A DNA stretch of 64,000 bases from Kangiella shandongensis (GTDB taxonomy: Bacteria; Pseudomonadota; Gammaproteobacteria; Enterobacterales; Kangiellaceae): contig NZ_JACNML010000006.1 of assembly GCF_020005365.1 (NCBI RefSeq), positions 105,783 to 169,782 on the forward strand. The letters run 5' to 3'. The notes below the pieces were generated by a model that did not search any database, was not told where the DNA came from, and saw only the letters and a program-made list of their open reading frames with translations. This document shows, one piece after another, positions 10,895 through 19,816 of the stretch (position 1 is its first letter; every line of letters begins with the position of its first letter). Position numbers and translations under genes: made by a program.

Positions 10895-12205
10895 ATGGTG
10901 TTTGACTCATTATTAAGCCTGATTGGCAGATCTTCCAAGAAAGAAGTCGTGAAGACGACTTCACCATCCACTGTGGCCCGTCATAAAGTCGAAAAGAAAA
11001 AAATCCCCGTATCCAAGCTTGCCAAGGGCATGACTGTTGTCGAGCTTGATCGGCCTTGGACCGAAGTTCCTGTCATGTTTCAGGAAATAACCATATCAAC
11101 CGGTAAAGAAATCCAGTTACTGCAGCAGTACTGCCAGCACGTATATATCGATCACCACTCTTATACCAACATTTACACCAAGCAGTTTCTCAATCGGCAG
11201 CAAAAAGCGGACTACGCGCAGCACAAGGTAAATCCAGAAGAGGCCAGTCAAAAGCTTCAGGAAGAACTGCCAAGAGCACGAAAAACCTTTGAGCGCTCTC
11301 AGGAGCATATCAACAAGCTACTGGAAGATGTTCTGCGCGACAGCAAAATTGATATCGAAGGGTCAAAACAGCTGGTCGCCAGCTGCGTTGATAGTATCTT
11401 AAACAACGAAACTGCTTTATTCTGGTTGTCCAAGATTAAACACCGTGACAAGTACACTGCCGAGCATAGCGTTCGCGTGGCAATTCTGGCCATCGCGTTT
11501 GGCAAATACCTGCAGCTTCCCCGTTACGAATTAGAGCAGCTCGGATTGTGTGGCATGCTGCACGACGTTGGCAAGATGAAAGTTCCTCAGCATATTCTTA
11601 ATAAGTCCGGCCCGCTCTCCAAGGATGAATTCAAACTGGTTAAAGAACATGCCATGTTAGGTTATGTCTATCTGCATGAGCATGGCGGTATTAGCGAGCA
11701 AATCTGCAGTACCGCCTACAATCATCATGAACAGATGAATTCCAAAGGCTATCCGCGCCAAATCAGTACGGAGAAGCTTTCCAAGTATGATCGAATCATT
11801 GCGATCCTGGACAGTTACGATGCCATGATCAGCGACCGCTGTTACCGCAATGCCATACCTCCATCCAAGGCCATCTCCGAGCTATACAAAGGTCAGGGCT
11901 CACAATACGATGAAGAGTTAATCCACGAGTTTATTCAAATGGTCGGTATATACCCTATTGGCAGCTTGGTCGAACTGAATAATGGGCAGGTTGGGATCGT
12001 ATTATCTGCCAATCCGGACAATAAACTGTCACCCGTTGTCGAACTGATTACCAACAAATACCGCAAACCCATTAAGCCTATTGCTATTAATTTAGCCAAA
12101 GGCCCTAAAGATGCACAGGGCAACCCATTGAAAGTTAAACAGACCCTTGCCGATAACCAGGTAAACTTTGATTTAGAACACCTTGTGCGCAGCGTTGCGG
12201 CCTAA
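10895..12205 (+). CDS. HD-GYP domain protein (putative c-di-GMP phosphodiesterase), copy 1
   Basis: Predicted cytoplasmic enzyme that degrades cyclic di-GMP, 436 residues. The N-terminal ~150 residues (from KKKIPVSKLAKGMTVVELDRPW) look like the DUF3391 domain that often precedes HD-GYP. The HD-GYP domain follows: HSVRVAILA, then LHDVGKMKVP with the metal-binding HD pair, then HHEQMNSKGYP and LDSYDAMISDRCYR. The usual HHE..DG.GYP motif reads NS instead of DG, a mild deviation. A GAGGAG ribosome-binding site precedes ATG 10895. A close paralogue follows 316 bp downstream on the same strand. Confidence 0.9.
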   Translation: MVFDSLLSLIGRSSKKEVVKTTSPSTVARHKVEKKKIPVSKLAKGMTVVELDRPWTEVPVMFQEITISTGKEIQLLQQYCQHVYIDHHSYTNIYTKQFLNRQQKADYAQHKVNPEEASQKLQEELPRARKTFERSQEHINKLLEDVLRDSKIDIEGSKQLVASCVDSILNNETALFWLSKIKHRDKYTAEHSVRVAILAIAFGKYLQLPRYELEQLGLCGMLHDVGKMKVPQHILNKSGPLSKDEFKLVKEHAMLGYVYLHEHGGISEQICSTAYNHHEQMNSKGYPRQISTEKLSKYDRIIAILDSYDAMISDRCYRNAIPPSKAISELYKGQGSQYDEELIHEFIQMVGIYPIGSLVELNNGQVGIVLSANPDNKLSPVVELITNKYRKPIKPIAINLAKGPKDAQGNPLKVKQTLADNQVNFDLEHLVRSVAA

Positions 12206-12300
12206 TCTAACCACAACCGATCCATTTGTATTTAGTAAAGCTTCTGTCTGGAGTAAATTTATTACTCATTATTCACCAGCACAATACCTTGAAACAATTC

Positions 12301-12325
12301 CTGTAGTCATTTTTATGTACTACAG
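12301..12325. repeat. Inverted repeat between the HD-GYP paralogues
   Basis: Perfect 7-bp arms CTGTAGT (12301-12307) and ACTACAG (12319-12325) around an 11-bp spacer. No T-run follows, so an operator or an mRNA hairpin is more likely than a terminator. The rest of 12206-12467 shows nothing else I can name. Confidence 0.4.
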
Positions 12326-12467
12326 AGAAGTTAACCATGGATAACCCTATTGTCTCTGGCAGCCAATACACTCTATCAACTTAATTTTGACACTATGTAT
12401 GCGTTTAAAGGTTTTACAGTATTCAGCTTCCCCTAAGCGTTATTACCGTTCACCCATAATATGTTTA

Positions 12468-12495
12468 TTGCAAAAAATAAGGATTAGTCTAAGAT
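12468..12495 (+). promoter_or_regulatory. Candidate sigma-70 promoter of the second HD-GYP gene
   Basis: TTGCAA (12468-12473), a 16-bp spacer and TAAGAT (12490-12495), matching the layout of the promoter of copy 1. Transcription from here would begin around 12502, so translation must start at ATG 12522 rather than at the in-frame ATG 12501. Confidence 0.45.
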
Positions 12496-12521
12496 AATTA
12501 ATGGAGGGTCAAATAGGGATC

Positions 12522-13835
12522 ATGTTTGCTTCTTTATTCCAATTTCTAGGTCTAACATCAAAACCAAAGACAGTACAAACTGTCTCACAAAAAGCTATGA
12601 CCTCCCATAAAATTGAGAAGAAAAAAATCCCTGTATCAAAACTATGCAAAGGCATGACGGTCGTAGAGCTCGATCGGCCCTGGACAGATCTCCCCGTGAT
12701 ATTCCAAGAAATCACCATTAAGACTGACAAAGAAGTGAAAATGTTACGGAAATACTGTCAGCATGTGTATATCGATCACCATTCCTATATAACAATATAC
12801 GCCCAACAGCTTCTTGATAAAAAACGCAAACCCATATACATAAAACCGGACCTAACACCTAAGCAAACCAGTGCCAGCTTACGAGAAGAGTTGCCTCGCG
12901 CTAAAAATGTATTTGATAAATCCCATAAACATATCAATGACCTTATGCGTGCAGTACAGCGCGATAGTAAAATTGATATCGAAAGTTCCAAGCAACTCGT
13001 TTCTAGCTGCGTTGATAGCATTCTTAGTGACGAAACAGCTATGTTCTGGTTATCCAAAATTAAAAATAAAGATGAATACACTTCTGAACATTGTCTTCGT
13101 GTCGGTATATTGTCTATCGCTTTTGGTAAATATCTACAACTACCAAGGAAAGAGCTAGAGTTACTGGGATTGTGCGGGATATTACACGATGTCGGCAAAA
13201 TGAAAGTGCCTCAACATATTCTCAATAAGGAAGGCTCGTTGACTCAAGCCGAATATCAGATCGTGAAAGAGCATACGGTTATTGGTTATGTATTCTTACG
13301 TAACCATGGTGGTATTGATGAACAGGTCTGCACCGCTGCTTATAATCATCATGAAAGAATGAATGGTCTAGGATATCCTCGCAAAGTTAGTCCTGAACTA
13401 CTTTCAGACTTTGATCGTATTATAGCCATTGTCGACAGCTATGATGCCATGATCAGTGATCGCTGTTATCGCAAAGGCATTCCGCCATCACGTGCCTTAT
13501 CTAGACTCTACAAAGTCCAAGGTAGCCTCTACGACTCATACCTGATCAAACAGTTTATTCAGATGGTAGGCGTGTACCCAGTTGGCAGCTTGGTTGAACT
13601 CAGTAATGGTCAAGTAGGTATCGTTTTATCCGTTAATGAAAATAGTAAACTTGAGCCAGTTATTGAGCTTGTAACCGATACCAACAAAAAGCGAATAAAG
13701 CCTATAGCGATTGACTTAACCAAGCACCCACACGATGAGCAAGGCAAGCCTTTGCGCATCTCTAAAACACTGGCTGACAGTGAAGTCTATTTTGATCTTG
13801 AATCCTTTATTCATGGCATCAAGGACGGGATATAA
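12522..13835 (+). CDS. HD-GYP domain protein (putative c-di-GMP phosphodiesterase), copy 2
   Basis: Close paralogue of the preceding gene, collinear over its whole length, with the same DUF3391-like N-terminus and HD-GYP domain. Catalytic motifs are LHDVGKMKVP and HHERMNGLGYP, where N replaces the usual D. I start at 12522 (MFASLFQFLG) because this aligns with the N-terminus of copy 1 and lies downstream of the predicted transcription start. ATG 12501 would add seven residues. The coding sequence uses more A/T-ending codons than copy 1. The pair is most simply an old tandem duplication that included the promoter. Confidence 0.9.
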   Translation: MFASLFQFLGLTSKPKTVQTVSQKAMTSHKIEKKKIPVSKLCKGMTVVELDRPWTDLPVIFQEITIKTDKEVKMLRKYCQHVYIDHHSYITIYAQQLLDKKRKPIYIKPDLTPKQTSASLREELPRAKNVFDKSHKHINDLMRAVQRDSKIDIESSKQLVSSCVDSILSDETAMFWLSKIKNKDEYTSEHCLRVGILSIAFGKYLQLPRKELELLGLCGILHDVGKMKVPQHILNKEGSLTQAEYQIVKEHTVIGYVFLRNHGGIDEQVCTAAYNHHERMNGLGYPRKVSPELLSDFDRIIAIVDSYDAMISDRCYRKGIPPSRALSRLYKVQGSLYDSYLIKQFIQMVGVYPVGSLVELSNGQVGIVLSVNENSKLEPVIELVTDTNKKRIKPIAIDLTKHPHDEQGKPLRISKTLADSEVYFDLESFIHGIKDGI

Positions 13836-13908
13836 CCTGGAGCCTGTTATTTGTAATTTATGACCATTTGGCCTACAGTGAACTATCTACAGCCATAAAC
13901 ATTATCCG

Positions 13909-14925
13909 ATGTCACTATACTCTGTGCAAAACATTTCTTATCCTGCTCCTCGATGGTGCCGTAACACTCACGTTCAATCACTTTTAGCCACTGTTAAGCT
14001 GCGCCGTAATAGCGTTAAACGACGAGCTCAGCAGCTGATTCAGCACAGTGAAGAAAAGATTATTGAGTGTGACGATGGAGTAAAACTCCAAAGCTTTGTT
14101 GCGTTAAACCATTACCAAGTAAAACCCGATAACAATGCACCGCTTGCCATCCTCATTCATGGCTGGGAAGGAAGTCACCAGTCTTTGTACTTACTATCAT
14201 CAGCTCAGACGCTTTATCAACAAGGCTTTACGGTAGTACGACTTAACCTTCGTGATCATGGCAACAGTCATCATCTTAATCCTGAACTCTTCCATTCTAA
14301 CCGCCTTGATGAAGTAGTGGAGGCCGTCAAAACGCTACAGCAACAACACCAGCCAGAGAAGCTGTTACTGTGTGGTTTTTCACTTGGTGGAAACTTTGCA
14401 CTGCGTGTAGCCAACCGTGCACAAGAAGCAGGGATTAATCTCACCAAAACCATTGCTATCTGCCCAGCACTTGATCCGGCCGATATTTTAATCAAGCTGG
14501 AGACCAGCTTCCCACTTTACATGAAATACTTCATGTATAAGTGGAAACGCTCCATCCGCAAAAAGCAGGAGCTTTTTCCAGACATATACGATCTGGAAGA
14601 GGATCTTCAAACGGATTCGATGCGTGACTTAACCGAAAAGTTGGTTAAATATTATGGTGAATATCAATCGATCAATGACTATTTCGATGGTTATAATATC
14701 TGTGGAGACCGACTACAAAAGATACAAACGCCAACCACTATTTTAATGAGCAAAGATGATCCCATTATTGACTACCAGGGACTCTATACTCTGCCAGATC
14801 ATCCGCACATTCATCGCTACTTAACCGAACAGGGCGGCCACTGCGGCTATATCAAAAACTACCGACTACAAAGTTGGATGGACGACTTTATTATCGAACA
14901 AACTCGACAGTTACTATCCTCCTGA
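13909..14925 (+). CDS. Alpha/beta hydrolase, YheT family
   Basis: Predicted cytoplasmic serine hydrolase/esterase, 338 residues, of the YheT (COG0429) type. The N-terminus PAPRWCRNTHVQSLL is characteristic of that family. Visible catalytic features are the oxyanion motif HGWEGS, the nucleophile elbow GFSLGGN, a probable acid in SKDDPII and the histidine in QGGHCGY. The natural substrate is unknown. It follows the HD-GYP pair by 73 bp and ends at a bidirectional terminator, converging with the next gene. Confidence 0.85.
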   Translation: MSLYSVQNISYPAPRWCRNTHVQSLLATVKLRRNSVKRRAQQLIQHSEEKIIECDDGVKLQSFVALNHYQVKPDNNAPLAILIHGWEGSHQSLYLLSSAQTLYQQGFTVVRLNLRDHGNSHHLNPELFHSNRLDEVVEAVKTLQQQHQPEKLLLCGFSLGGNFALRVANRAQEAGINLTKTIAICPALDPADILIKLETSFPLYMKYFMYKWKRSIRKKQELFPDIYDLEEDLQTDSMRDLTEKLVKYYGEYQSINDYFDGYNICGDRLQKIQTPTTILMSKDDPIIDYQGLYTLPDHPHIHRYLTEQGGHCGYIKNYRLQSWMDDFIIEQTRQLLSS

Positions 14926-14929
14926 GATC

Positions 14930-14957
14930 AAAAAAGCCGCCAATCAGCGGCTTTCTT
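14930..14957. terminator. Bidirectional rho-independent terminator
   Basis: Stem AAAGCCGC (14933-14940), 6-nt loop, GCGGCTTT (14947-14954). An A-run lies before it and a T-rich stretch after it. It serves the convergent hydrolase and the 14972-15778 gene. Confidence 0.85.
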
Positions 14958-14971
14958 CTTCCAAGCGTATT

Positions 14972-15778
14972 TTAATTCAACGCCGATAACTCAATACGTG
15001 CTGCAGCGCCGTATAAATGGGTAGCGTCACCGTCTACTGTTCCTTTTGGGGCAACCGTAGGCCATAAGCTACGTAAATCCAATAGTAACTTTTTGGTCGT
15101 TTCAATATCTGCCGCAGCCTCAGTTTGCTGCTCATCGCTCAAGCTTTCCAAGCGTTCGATTGCAATCTCGGTAAAACCATAAGCATCCTGATACTCATGC
15201 ACATTCTTAATCTCACCTGCTTTAACGCCAATAGCATACTCATCAGCTGCCGTACGGATCATCTGGCTAATGCTAAGCAGCGCTTCTCGTGCTGACTTAT
15301 CCGCCATCTTTTCACTGGCTGTAATCGCTTCCAGTAGCGTTGCGTAGGCTGTTTCGACTGCTTCATCGCCTTTCTCATTATTTACCGCATCAGCCAGTTG
15401 GCTCAATTCTTCGGCAAAACCACCAACACCGCGAGCTTTGAACACTGGTCCTAATCCGGCATACAGTTCATCTTCAGGATGCTTCATATGCGTCTTTGCC
15501 ATCGCCAGATGACCTTCACGATATAATTTAATGCCAACCCACAAATGGCCACGGATTAAGCCCAGGCGAGCAAGGTATGCCGCATTATCGGTACGTAAGT
15601 CAGCCTTAACGCTACCTTCGCCCTCACCTTCGCCGCCTTCACCTTCTCCCATAGCCGAAAAACTCACTGCAGTCGTTGTTACTGGCGTTACCGTCAGGTT
15701 ATCACTAGCCTGAGTCGCAACACTGGTCGCGATTAATGCTGAGCCGACGCCGGCCCATACCTTGCGTTTTTCAAACAT
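14972..15778 (-). CDS. Secreted protein of unknown function, possibly iron-regulated
   Basis: I do not recognise the family. The 268-residue protein starts with a signal-peptide-like sequence (MFEKRKVWAGVGSALIATSVATQASD), followed by a low-complexity acidic linker of alternating Gly and Glu (EGEGGEGEGEG). The rest is a mostly helical domain with YREGHLAMAKTHMKHPEDELY, whose His, Met and acidic residues could bind metal. A good ribosome-binding site (AAGGT) lies 6 nt upstream of the ATG. It diverges from the PiuC-like gene across a Fur-box-like sequence, so a role in periplasmic iron or metal handling is an inference from context only. Confidence 0.75.
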   Translation of the reverse strand: MFEKRKVWAGVGSALIATSVATQASDNLTVTPVTTTAVSFSAMGEGEGGEGEGEGSVKADLRTDNAAYLARLGLIRGHLWVGIKLYREGHLAMAKTHMKHPEDELYAGLGPVFKARGVGGFAEELSQLADAVNNEKGDEAVETAYATLLEAITASEKMADKSAREALLSISQMIRTAADEYAIGVKAGEIKNVHEYQDAYGFTEIAIERLESLSDEQQTEAAADIETTKKLLLDLRSLWPTVAPKGTVDGDATHLYGAAARIELSALN

Positions 15779-15828
15779 TGAATTACCTTACTTTCAGAAA
15801 GTTGATATACTGGCTATGATTCCATAAA

Positions 15829-15847
15829 TGCGAATAATTCTCAATAT
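15829..15847. promoter_or_regulatory. Putative Fur box between divergent genes
   Basis: The 19-bp sequence TGCGAATAATTCTCAATAT resembles Fur operators of the GCGAATAATTCTCATT kind. It lies about 50 bp upstream of the secreted-protein gene on one side and 28 bp upstream of the hydroxylase ATG on the other. Iron-responsive control of both is inferred. Confidence 0.6.
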
Positions 15848-15874
15848 TAAATTGACCAAGGTTTGCTTTTATCC

Positions 15875-16531
15875 ATGATATTACATTTAGAAAACGCCAT
15901 TGATTCAGGTACCCTCGGCGCGCTGATCGAAGCCATTCAAAATGAAGATTTCACCGACGGCGTCGAAACCGCAGGAAGAGCAGCTCAAGCCGTAAAGCTG
16001 AACCGCCAATTGCGGCTCCAAGGTGGTCAGCCCACCGCACTGAGGTTGCTTCTTGAGCATCTGCAACAGAATCCCCTGCTTAATAGTGCCGCTTTGCCCA
16101 AAACATTTACCAATGTCATGGTCAATCAATACCAGACCGGTATGGAGTATGGTTTACACATGGACGATGCCCTGATGGGACACGCCCGCACCGATATTTC
16201 TTTTACCTTGGGGCTGACCGATGTTGAGCAATTTGAAGGCGGCGAACTGGTTCTTGAAGATACTACCGGTGAGCGTAGCTGGAAGCTGGGGCGTGGCGAG
16301 TTGCTACTCTACCCCAGCCATTACCTGCACCGGGTTAATCCAGTCCGCAACGGTGAACGTCTCGCCATGGTTGGCTGGATCCAAAGCCATATTCGCGACA
16401 GTCAGCAACGGGAAATCCTGTTCGATTTGAAATGTTCCATGTCTGAAGAGTTTGAACAACGTGGTAAAACTGGACAGTACGACAGGCTCAGTAAAAGCTA
16501 CAATAACTTACTCCGTCGCTGGGCTGAATGA
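15875..16531 (+). CDS. PKHD-type Fe(II)/2-oxoglutarate hydroxylase (PiuC/YbiX family)
   Basis: Predicted Fe(II)- and 2-oxoglutarate-dependent dioxygenase, 218 residues. Iron ligands are visible as the HxD pair in YGLHMDDA and a distal His in HYLHRVNP, with a probable 2-oxoglutarate-binding Arg in NGERLAMVGW. The overall pattern matches PiuC/YbiX, a family usually found with TonB-dependent iron receptors. The chosen start is ATG 15875 (MILHLENAIDS), which matches the family N-terminus. A TTG at 15863 could add four residues. The upstream Fur-box-like site fits an iron-starvation role. Confidence 0.87.
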   Translation: MILHLENAIDSGTLGALIEAIQNEDFTDGVETAGRAAQAVKLNRQLRLQGGQPTALRLLLEHLQQNPLLNSAALPKTFTNVMVNQYQTGMEYGLHMDDALMGHARTDISFTLGLTDVEQFEGGELVLEDTTGERSWKLGRGELLLYPSHYLHRVNPVRNGERLAMVGWIQSHIRDSQQREILFDLKCSMSEEFEQRGKTGQYDRLSKSYNNLLRRWAE

Positions 16532-16680
16532 CTTTTGAGTGATACATCCAAGGGGCAGCCCCGGTTACGCTACCCCGTTGGATAAACCCTCCTATAAATC
16601 TAGCACCCATATTCCCCTTAACATTAGCCGCAACGGTTACCGTGGAGCTAAGCCCGCGCAAAGCAAAACCACAGCCACAA

Positions 16681-16705
16681 AAAAACCGCCCGAAGGCGGT
16701 TTTTT
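16681..16705. terminator. Bidirectional terminator
   Basis: Hairpin AAAACCGCC-cgaa-GGCGGTTTTTT, flanked by A and T runs. It ends the cox operon from the right and can also stop read-through from the hydroxylase gene. 16532-16680 shows no other feature. Confidence 0.85.
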
Positions 16706-16730
16706 ATAGTCAGAGCTCCCTCTATCCCGA

Positions 16731-17618
16731 TTACAGAATGTAAACAAAGATAAACAGGAATACCCACACCACGTCAACGAAGTGCCAGTACCAGGCACCC
16801 GCTTCATAGGCGAAGTGATCTTTTGGTGTAAAGTGACCTTTCGCACAACGAAGAGTCATCACGATCAAGAATATCGTACCAACGGTTACGTGTAAGCCGT
16901 GGAAACCGGTCAACATAAAGAAGGTTGAACCATAGATACCACTACCTAATGTTAGTCCCATTTCTTGATAAGCGTGGATATACTCTTCCACCTGTAACAT
17001 CAAGAAGATAGCACCCAGTAGCGCCGTGATTGCTGTGAATAGAATCAACGTTTGACGGTTCTTTTCGATCAAAGCATGGTGCGCAATGGTTAAGGTGAAA
17101 GACGAGAACAGAAGGATTGCCGTGTTTATCGCAGGCAAGCCCCATGCACCCATCGCTTCCCACGTTGGATAACCACCGTTCAACTCACCAGGAGTTGTCG
17201 TCATTGGCCAGCCCGGGATCCAGTCAGGGTACAGGAAGTCATGGGTTGCAGCATTGTTACTACTACCACCTAACCATTCCATAACCAACACACGGACATA
17301 GAACAATGCACCGAAGAAAGCCGCGAAGAACATCACTTCCGACGTAATAAACCAAATCATACCCTGGCGGAATGAGCGGCTCATCTGTGCACTATATAAA
17401 CCATCACGAGATTCGCGAATCGTGCTGGACCACCAGGTTGACAGCATATAAACCAATACGGCAAGGCCGATATAAAGTACCCAAGACAACGAGCCGCCTT
17501 GGACCGCATGGCCTGCGCCGAATGCAGTTAATAACAGACCAATCGAACCGATAAACGGCAGCTTGCTCTGCTCTGGTACATAATACTTTTCGTATTCTGT
17601 ATTCTGTTGTTCACTCAT
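16731..17618 (-). CDS. coxC: Cytochrome c oxidase subunit III
   Basis: Seven-helix membrane subunit of the aa3-type terminal oxidase, 295 residues. Conserved segments include FITSEVMFFAAFFGALFYVR and the C-terminal HFVDVVWVFLFIFVYIL. It is the last gene of the coxB-coxA-ctaG-coxC transcription unit and is followed by a strong terminator. Confidence 0.95.
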   Translation of the reverse strand: MSEQQNTEYEKYYVPEQSKLPFIGSIGLLLTAFGAGHAVQGGSLSWVLYIGLAVLVYMLSTWWSSTIRESRDGLYSAQMSRSFRQGMIWFITSEVMFFAAFFGALFYVRVLVMEWLGGSSNNAATHDFLYPDWIPGWPMTTTPGELNGGYPTWEAMGAWGLPAINTAILLFSSFTLTIAHHALIEKNRQTLILFTAITALLGAIFLMLQVEEYIHAYQEMGLTLGSGIYGSTFFMLTGFHGLHVTVGTIFLIVMTLRCAKGHFTPKDHFAYEAGAWYWHFVDVVWVFLFIFVYIL

Positions 17619-17647
17619 ATTTATGTCTCCGTTAAAGACGTCGCCGG

Positions 17648-18205
17648 CTATTGTGCGGCTGCTAATGATTCATCGTCCGGGGTCACGTTGTGCAACGTAT
17701 AAGCTAACGTGATGGTATCGTAGCGCGCCGGTATATCTTTATCGATAAAGAAACGCATTGGCATTTCTTCACTTTCCCCTGCGGCCAGAGTCTGCTGGTT
17801 AAAGCAGAAACACTCAGTTTTATTAAAATACTGAGCGGTCAGGTTAGGCGAAAAACTTGGGATCGCCTGTCCGACCATCTCATCACCCGTACGATTTTTA
17901 ACTGCAAAAAGCACTTCATACTCTTTGCCAGGGTGAACCTTAATTTGCGTCTGCACTGGGCGGAACTCCCAAGGCATATCGGTCTTATTAATCGTCATAA
18001 ACTGAACAGTAATTTCACGGCTCATGTCCGCTTCCTGCTCTTCGTAGACGGCAAGACCATTCGACTTGCCATTAAGGCCAGTTATCTGGCAAAAAACGTC
18101 GTACAAAGGAACCATCGCAAAGCCAAAAGCAATCATGATAACAACCACTACGACTAATTTCTTAGTCATCACTTTGTTATCATTTTGTGTTTGCTCTTGG
18201 CTCAT
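17648..18205 (-). CDS. ctaG: Cytochrome c oxidase assembly protein CtaG/Cox11
   Basis: Membrane-anchored copper chaperone that inserts CuB into subunit I, 185 residues. One N-terminal transmembrane helix (KKLVVVVVIMIAFGFAMVPLYDVFCQITGLNG) carries the conserved YDVFC cysteine. The periplasmic domain has the copper-binding CFCFNQQTL motif. It sits between coxA and coxC, its standard place. Confidence 0.95.
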   Translation of the reverse strand: MSQEQTQNDNKVMTKKLVVVVVIMIAFGFAMVPLYDVFCQITGLNGKSNGLAVYEEQEADMSREITVQFMTINKTDMPWEFRPVQTQIKVHPGKEYEVLFAVKNRTGDEMVGQAIPSFSPNLTAQYFNKTECFCFNQQTLAAGESEEMPMRFFIDKDIPARYDTITLAYTLHNVTPDDESLAAAQ

Positions 18206-18254
18206 CGCTTTAAACCTCGGTTACGTCTTTGCAACTTAAGTAGTTAAGTCTCAA

Positions 18255-19814
18255 TTAATCGATCTTTGGTGGCGTATCAAACGTGTGATACGGCGCTGGT
18301 GAAGGCATGTGAGTAAACTCAAGACCTTCTGCACCTTCCCAAACCTGGTCAGTCGCTTTTTCACCTTTCTTAAGGATACATGCCTTAATCAGGATCCAGG
18401 CGAATAGAAGCTGCATCAAACCAAGGCCAAATGCACCGATACTCGACAACATGTTGAAGTCAGAGTACATGATCGCATAGTCAGGTACACGACGTTGCAT
18501 ACCTGCAAGACCTGAGAAGTGCATTGGGAAGAACGTCAAGTTAACGAAAATAATCGATAACCAGAAGTGTACTTTCGCCAACTTCTCGTCATACATACGA
18601 CCTGTCCACTTAGGCAACCAGTAGTAAACCGCCGCCATAGTACCGAAGATGGCACCAGGGAATAGTACATAGTGGAAGTGTGCTACAACGAAGTACGTAT
18701 CGTGATACTGCCAGTCAACCGGAGTCATCGCCAACATTACGCCTGAGAAACCACCGATCGTAAATAGAATCACGAATGCCAGAGCATAAAGCATTGGTGT
18801 TTCATAAGTGATCGAGCCTTGCCACATGGTCGCGATCCAGTTAAAGACCTTCACACCGGTTGGCACCGCAATCAACATGGTTGCAATCATGAAGAATAGC
18901 TCACCCTGTACCGGCATACCCACGGTAAACATGTGGTGCGCCCATACGATGAACGATAGGAAGGCAATCGACGCTGTCGCGTACACCATTGAAGAGTAAC
19001 CAAACAATTTCTTACGAGCGAATGTTGGGATAATCGCAGAAGCGATACCAAACGCCGGTAAGATCATGATGTATACTTCTGGGTGACCGAAGAACCAGAA
19101 CACGTGCTGGAACAATACTGGGTCACCACCACCAGCGGCATCGAAGAACGAGGTGCCGAAGTGACGGTCAGTCAACATCATGGTTACCGCACCGGCCAGT
19201 ACTGGCATAACCATCACAAGCAAGAATGCAGTAATTAACCAGGTCCAGACGAACAATGGCATTTTCATCAATGTCATACCCGGTGCACGCATGTTGAATA
19301 CCGTCACGATAACGTTAATCGCACCCATGATCGATGAGATACCCATTAAGTGCACACCAAAGATGAAGAAATCCGTCGATGGAGGGCCGTAGGTTGTTGA
19401 AAGAGGCGCATAGAATGTCCAGCCGAAGTTAGGCGCACCACCTTCCATAAATAATGACGATAGCAACAAGCCGAAGGCTGCCGGTAAGATCCAGAAGCTC
19501 CAGTTGTTCATACGAGGTAACGCCATATCAGGCGCACCAATCATCATTGGAATCAACCAGTTAGCCAAACCGACTGTTGCTGGCATCACGGCACCAAATA
19601 CCATGATTAAACCGTGCAATGTTGTCATCTGGTTAAAGAAGTTCGGTTCAACAAATTGCAAGCCTGGTTGGAAAAGCTCGGCACGGATAACCATTGCCAT
19701 GCCACCACCAATCAAGAACATGATGAACGAGAACACCAGGTACATAGTACCGATGTCCTTGTGGTTGGTCGTAAACAACCAGCGAGAAATACCTGTTGGT
19801 TTATGGTCAGCCAT
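18255..19814 (-). CDS. coxA: Cytochrome c oxidase subunit I
   Basis: Catalytic heme-copper subunit of the aa3-type oxidase, 519 residues and about twelve helices. Ligand motifs are MTTLHGLIM (heme a), [15 protein letters not shown] (CuB His and the cross-linked Tyr), [10 protein letters not shown] (CuB His pair) and [15 protein letters not shown] (heme a and a3). The D- and K-channel regions appear intact. It is separated from coxB by 2 bp. Confidence 0.97.
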   Translation of the reverse strand: MADHKPTGISRWLFTTNHKDIGTMYLVFSFIMFLIGGGMAMVIRAELFQPGLQFVEPNFFNQMTTLHGLIMVFGAVMPATVGLANWLIPMMIGAPDMALPRMNNWSFWILPAAFGLLLSSLFMEGGAPNFGWTFYAPLSTTYGPPSTDFFIFGVHLMGISSIMGAINVIVTVFNMRAPGMTLMKMPLFVWTWLITAFLLVMVMPVLAGAVTMMLTDRHFGTSFFDAAGGGDPVLFQHVFWFFGHPEVYIMILPAFGIASAIIPTFARKKLFGYSSMVYATASIAFLSFIVWAHHMFTVGMPVQGELFFMIATMLIAVPTGVKVFNWIATMWQGSITYETPMLYALAFVILFTIGGFSGVMLAMTPVDWQYHDTYFVVAHFHYVLFPGAIFGTMAAVYYWLPKWTGRMYDEKLAKVHFWLSIIFVNLTFFPMHFSGLAGMQRRVPDYAIMYSDFNMLSSIGAFGLGLMQLLFAWILIKACILKKGEKATDQVWEGAEGLEFTHMPSPAPYHTFDTPPKID

Positions 19815-19816
19815 GA

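Noticed and set aside
12501..12521. Upstream ATG for the second HD-GYP gene
   Set aside because: It aligns poorly with the paralogue, lacks a ribosome-binding site and lies at or before the predicted transcription start.
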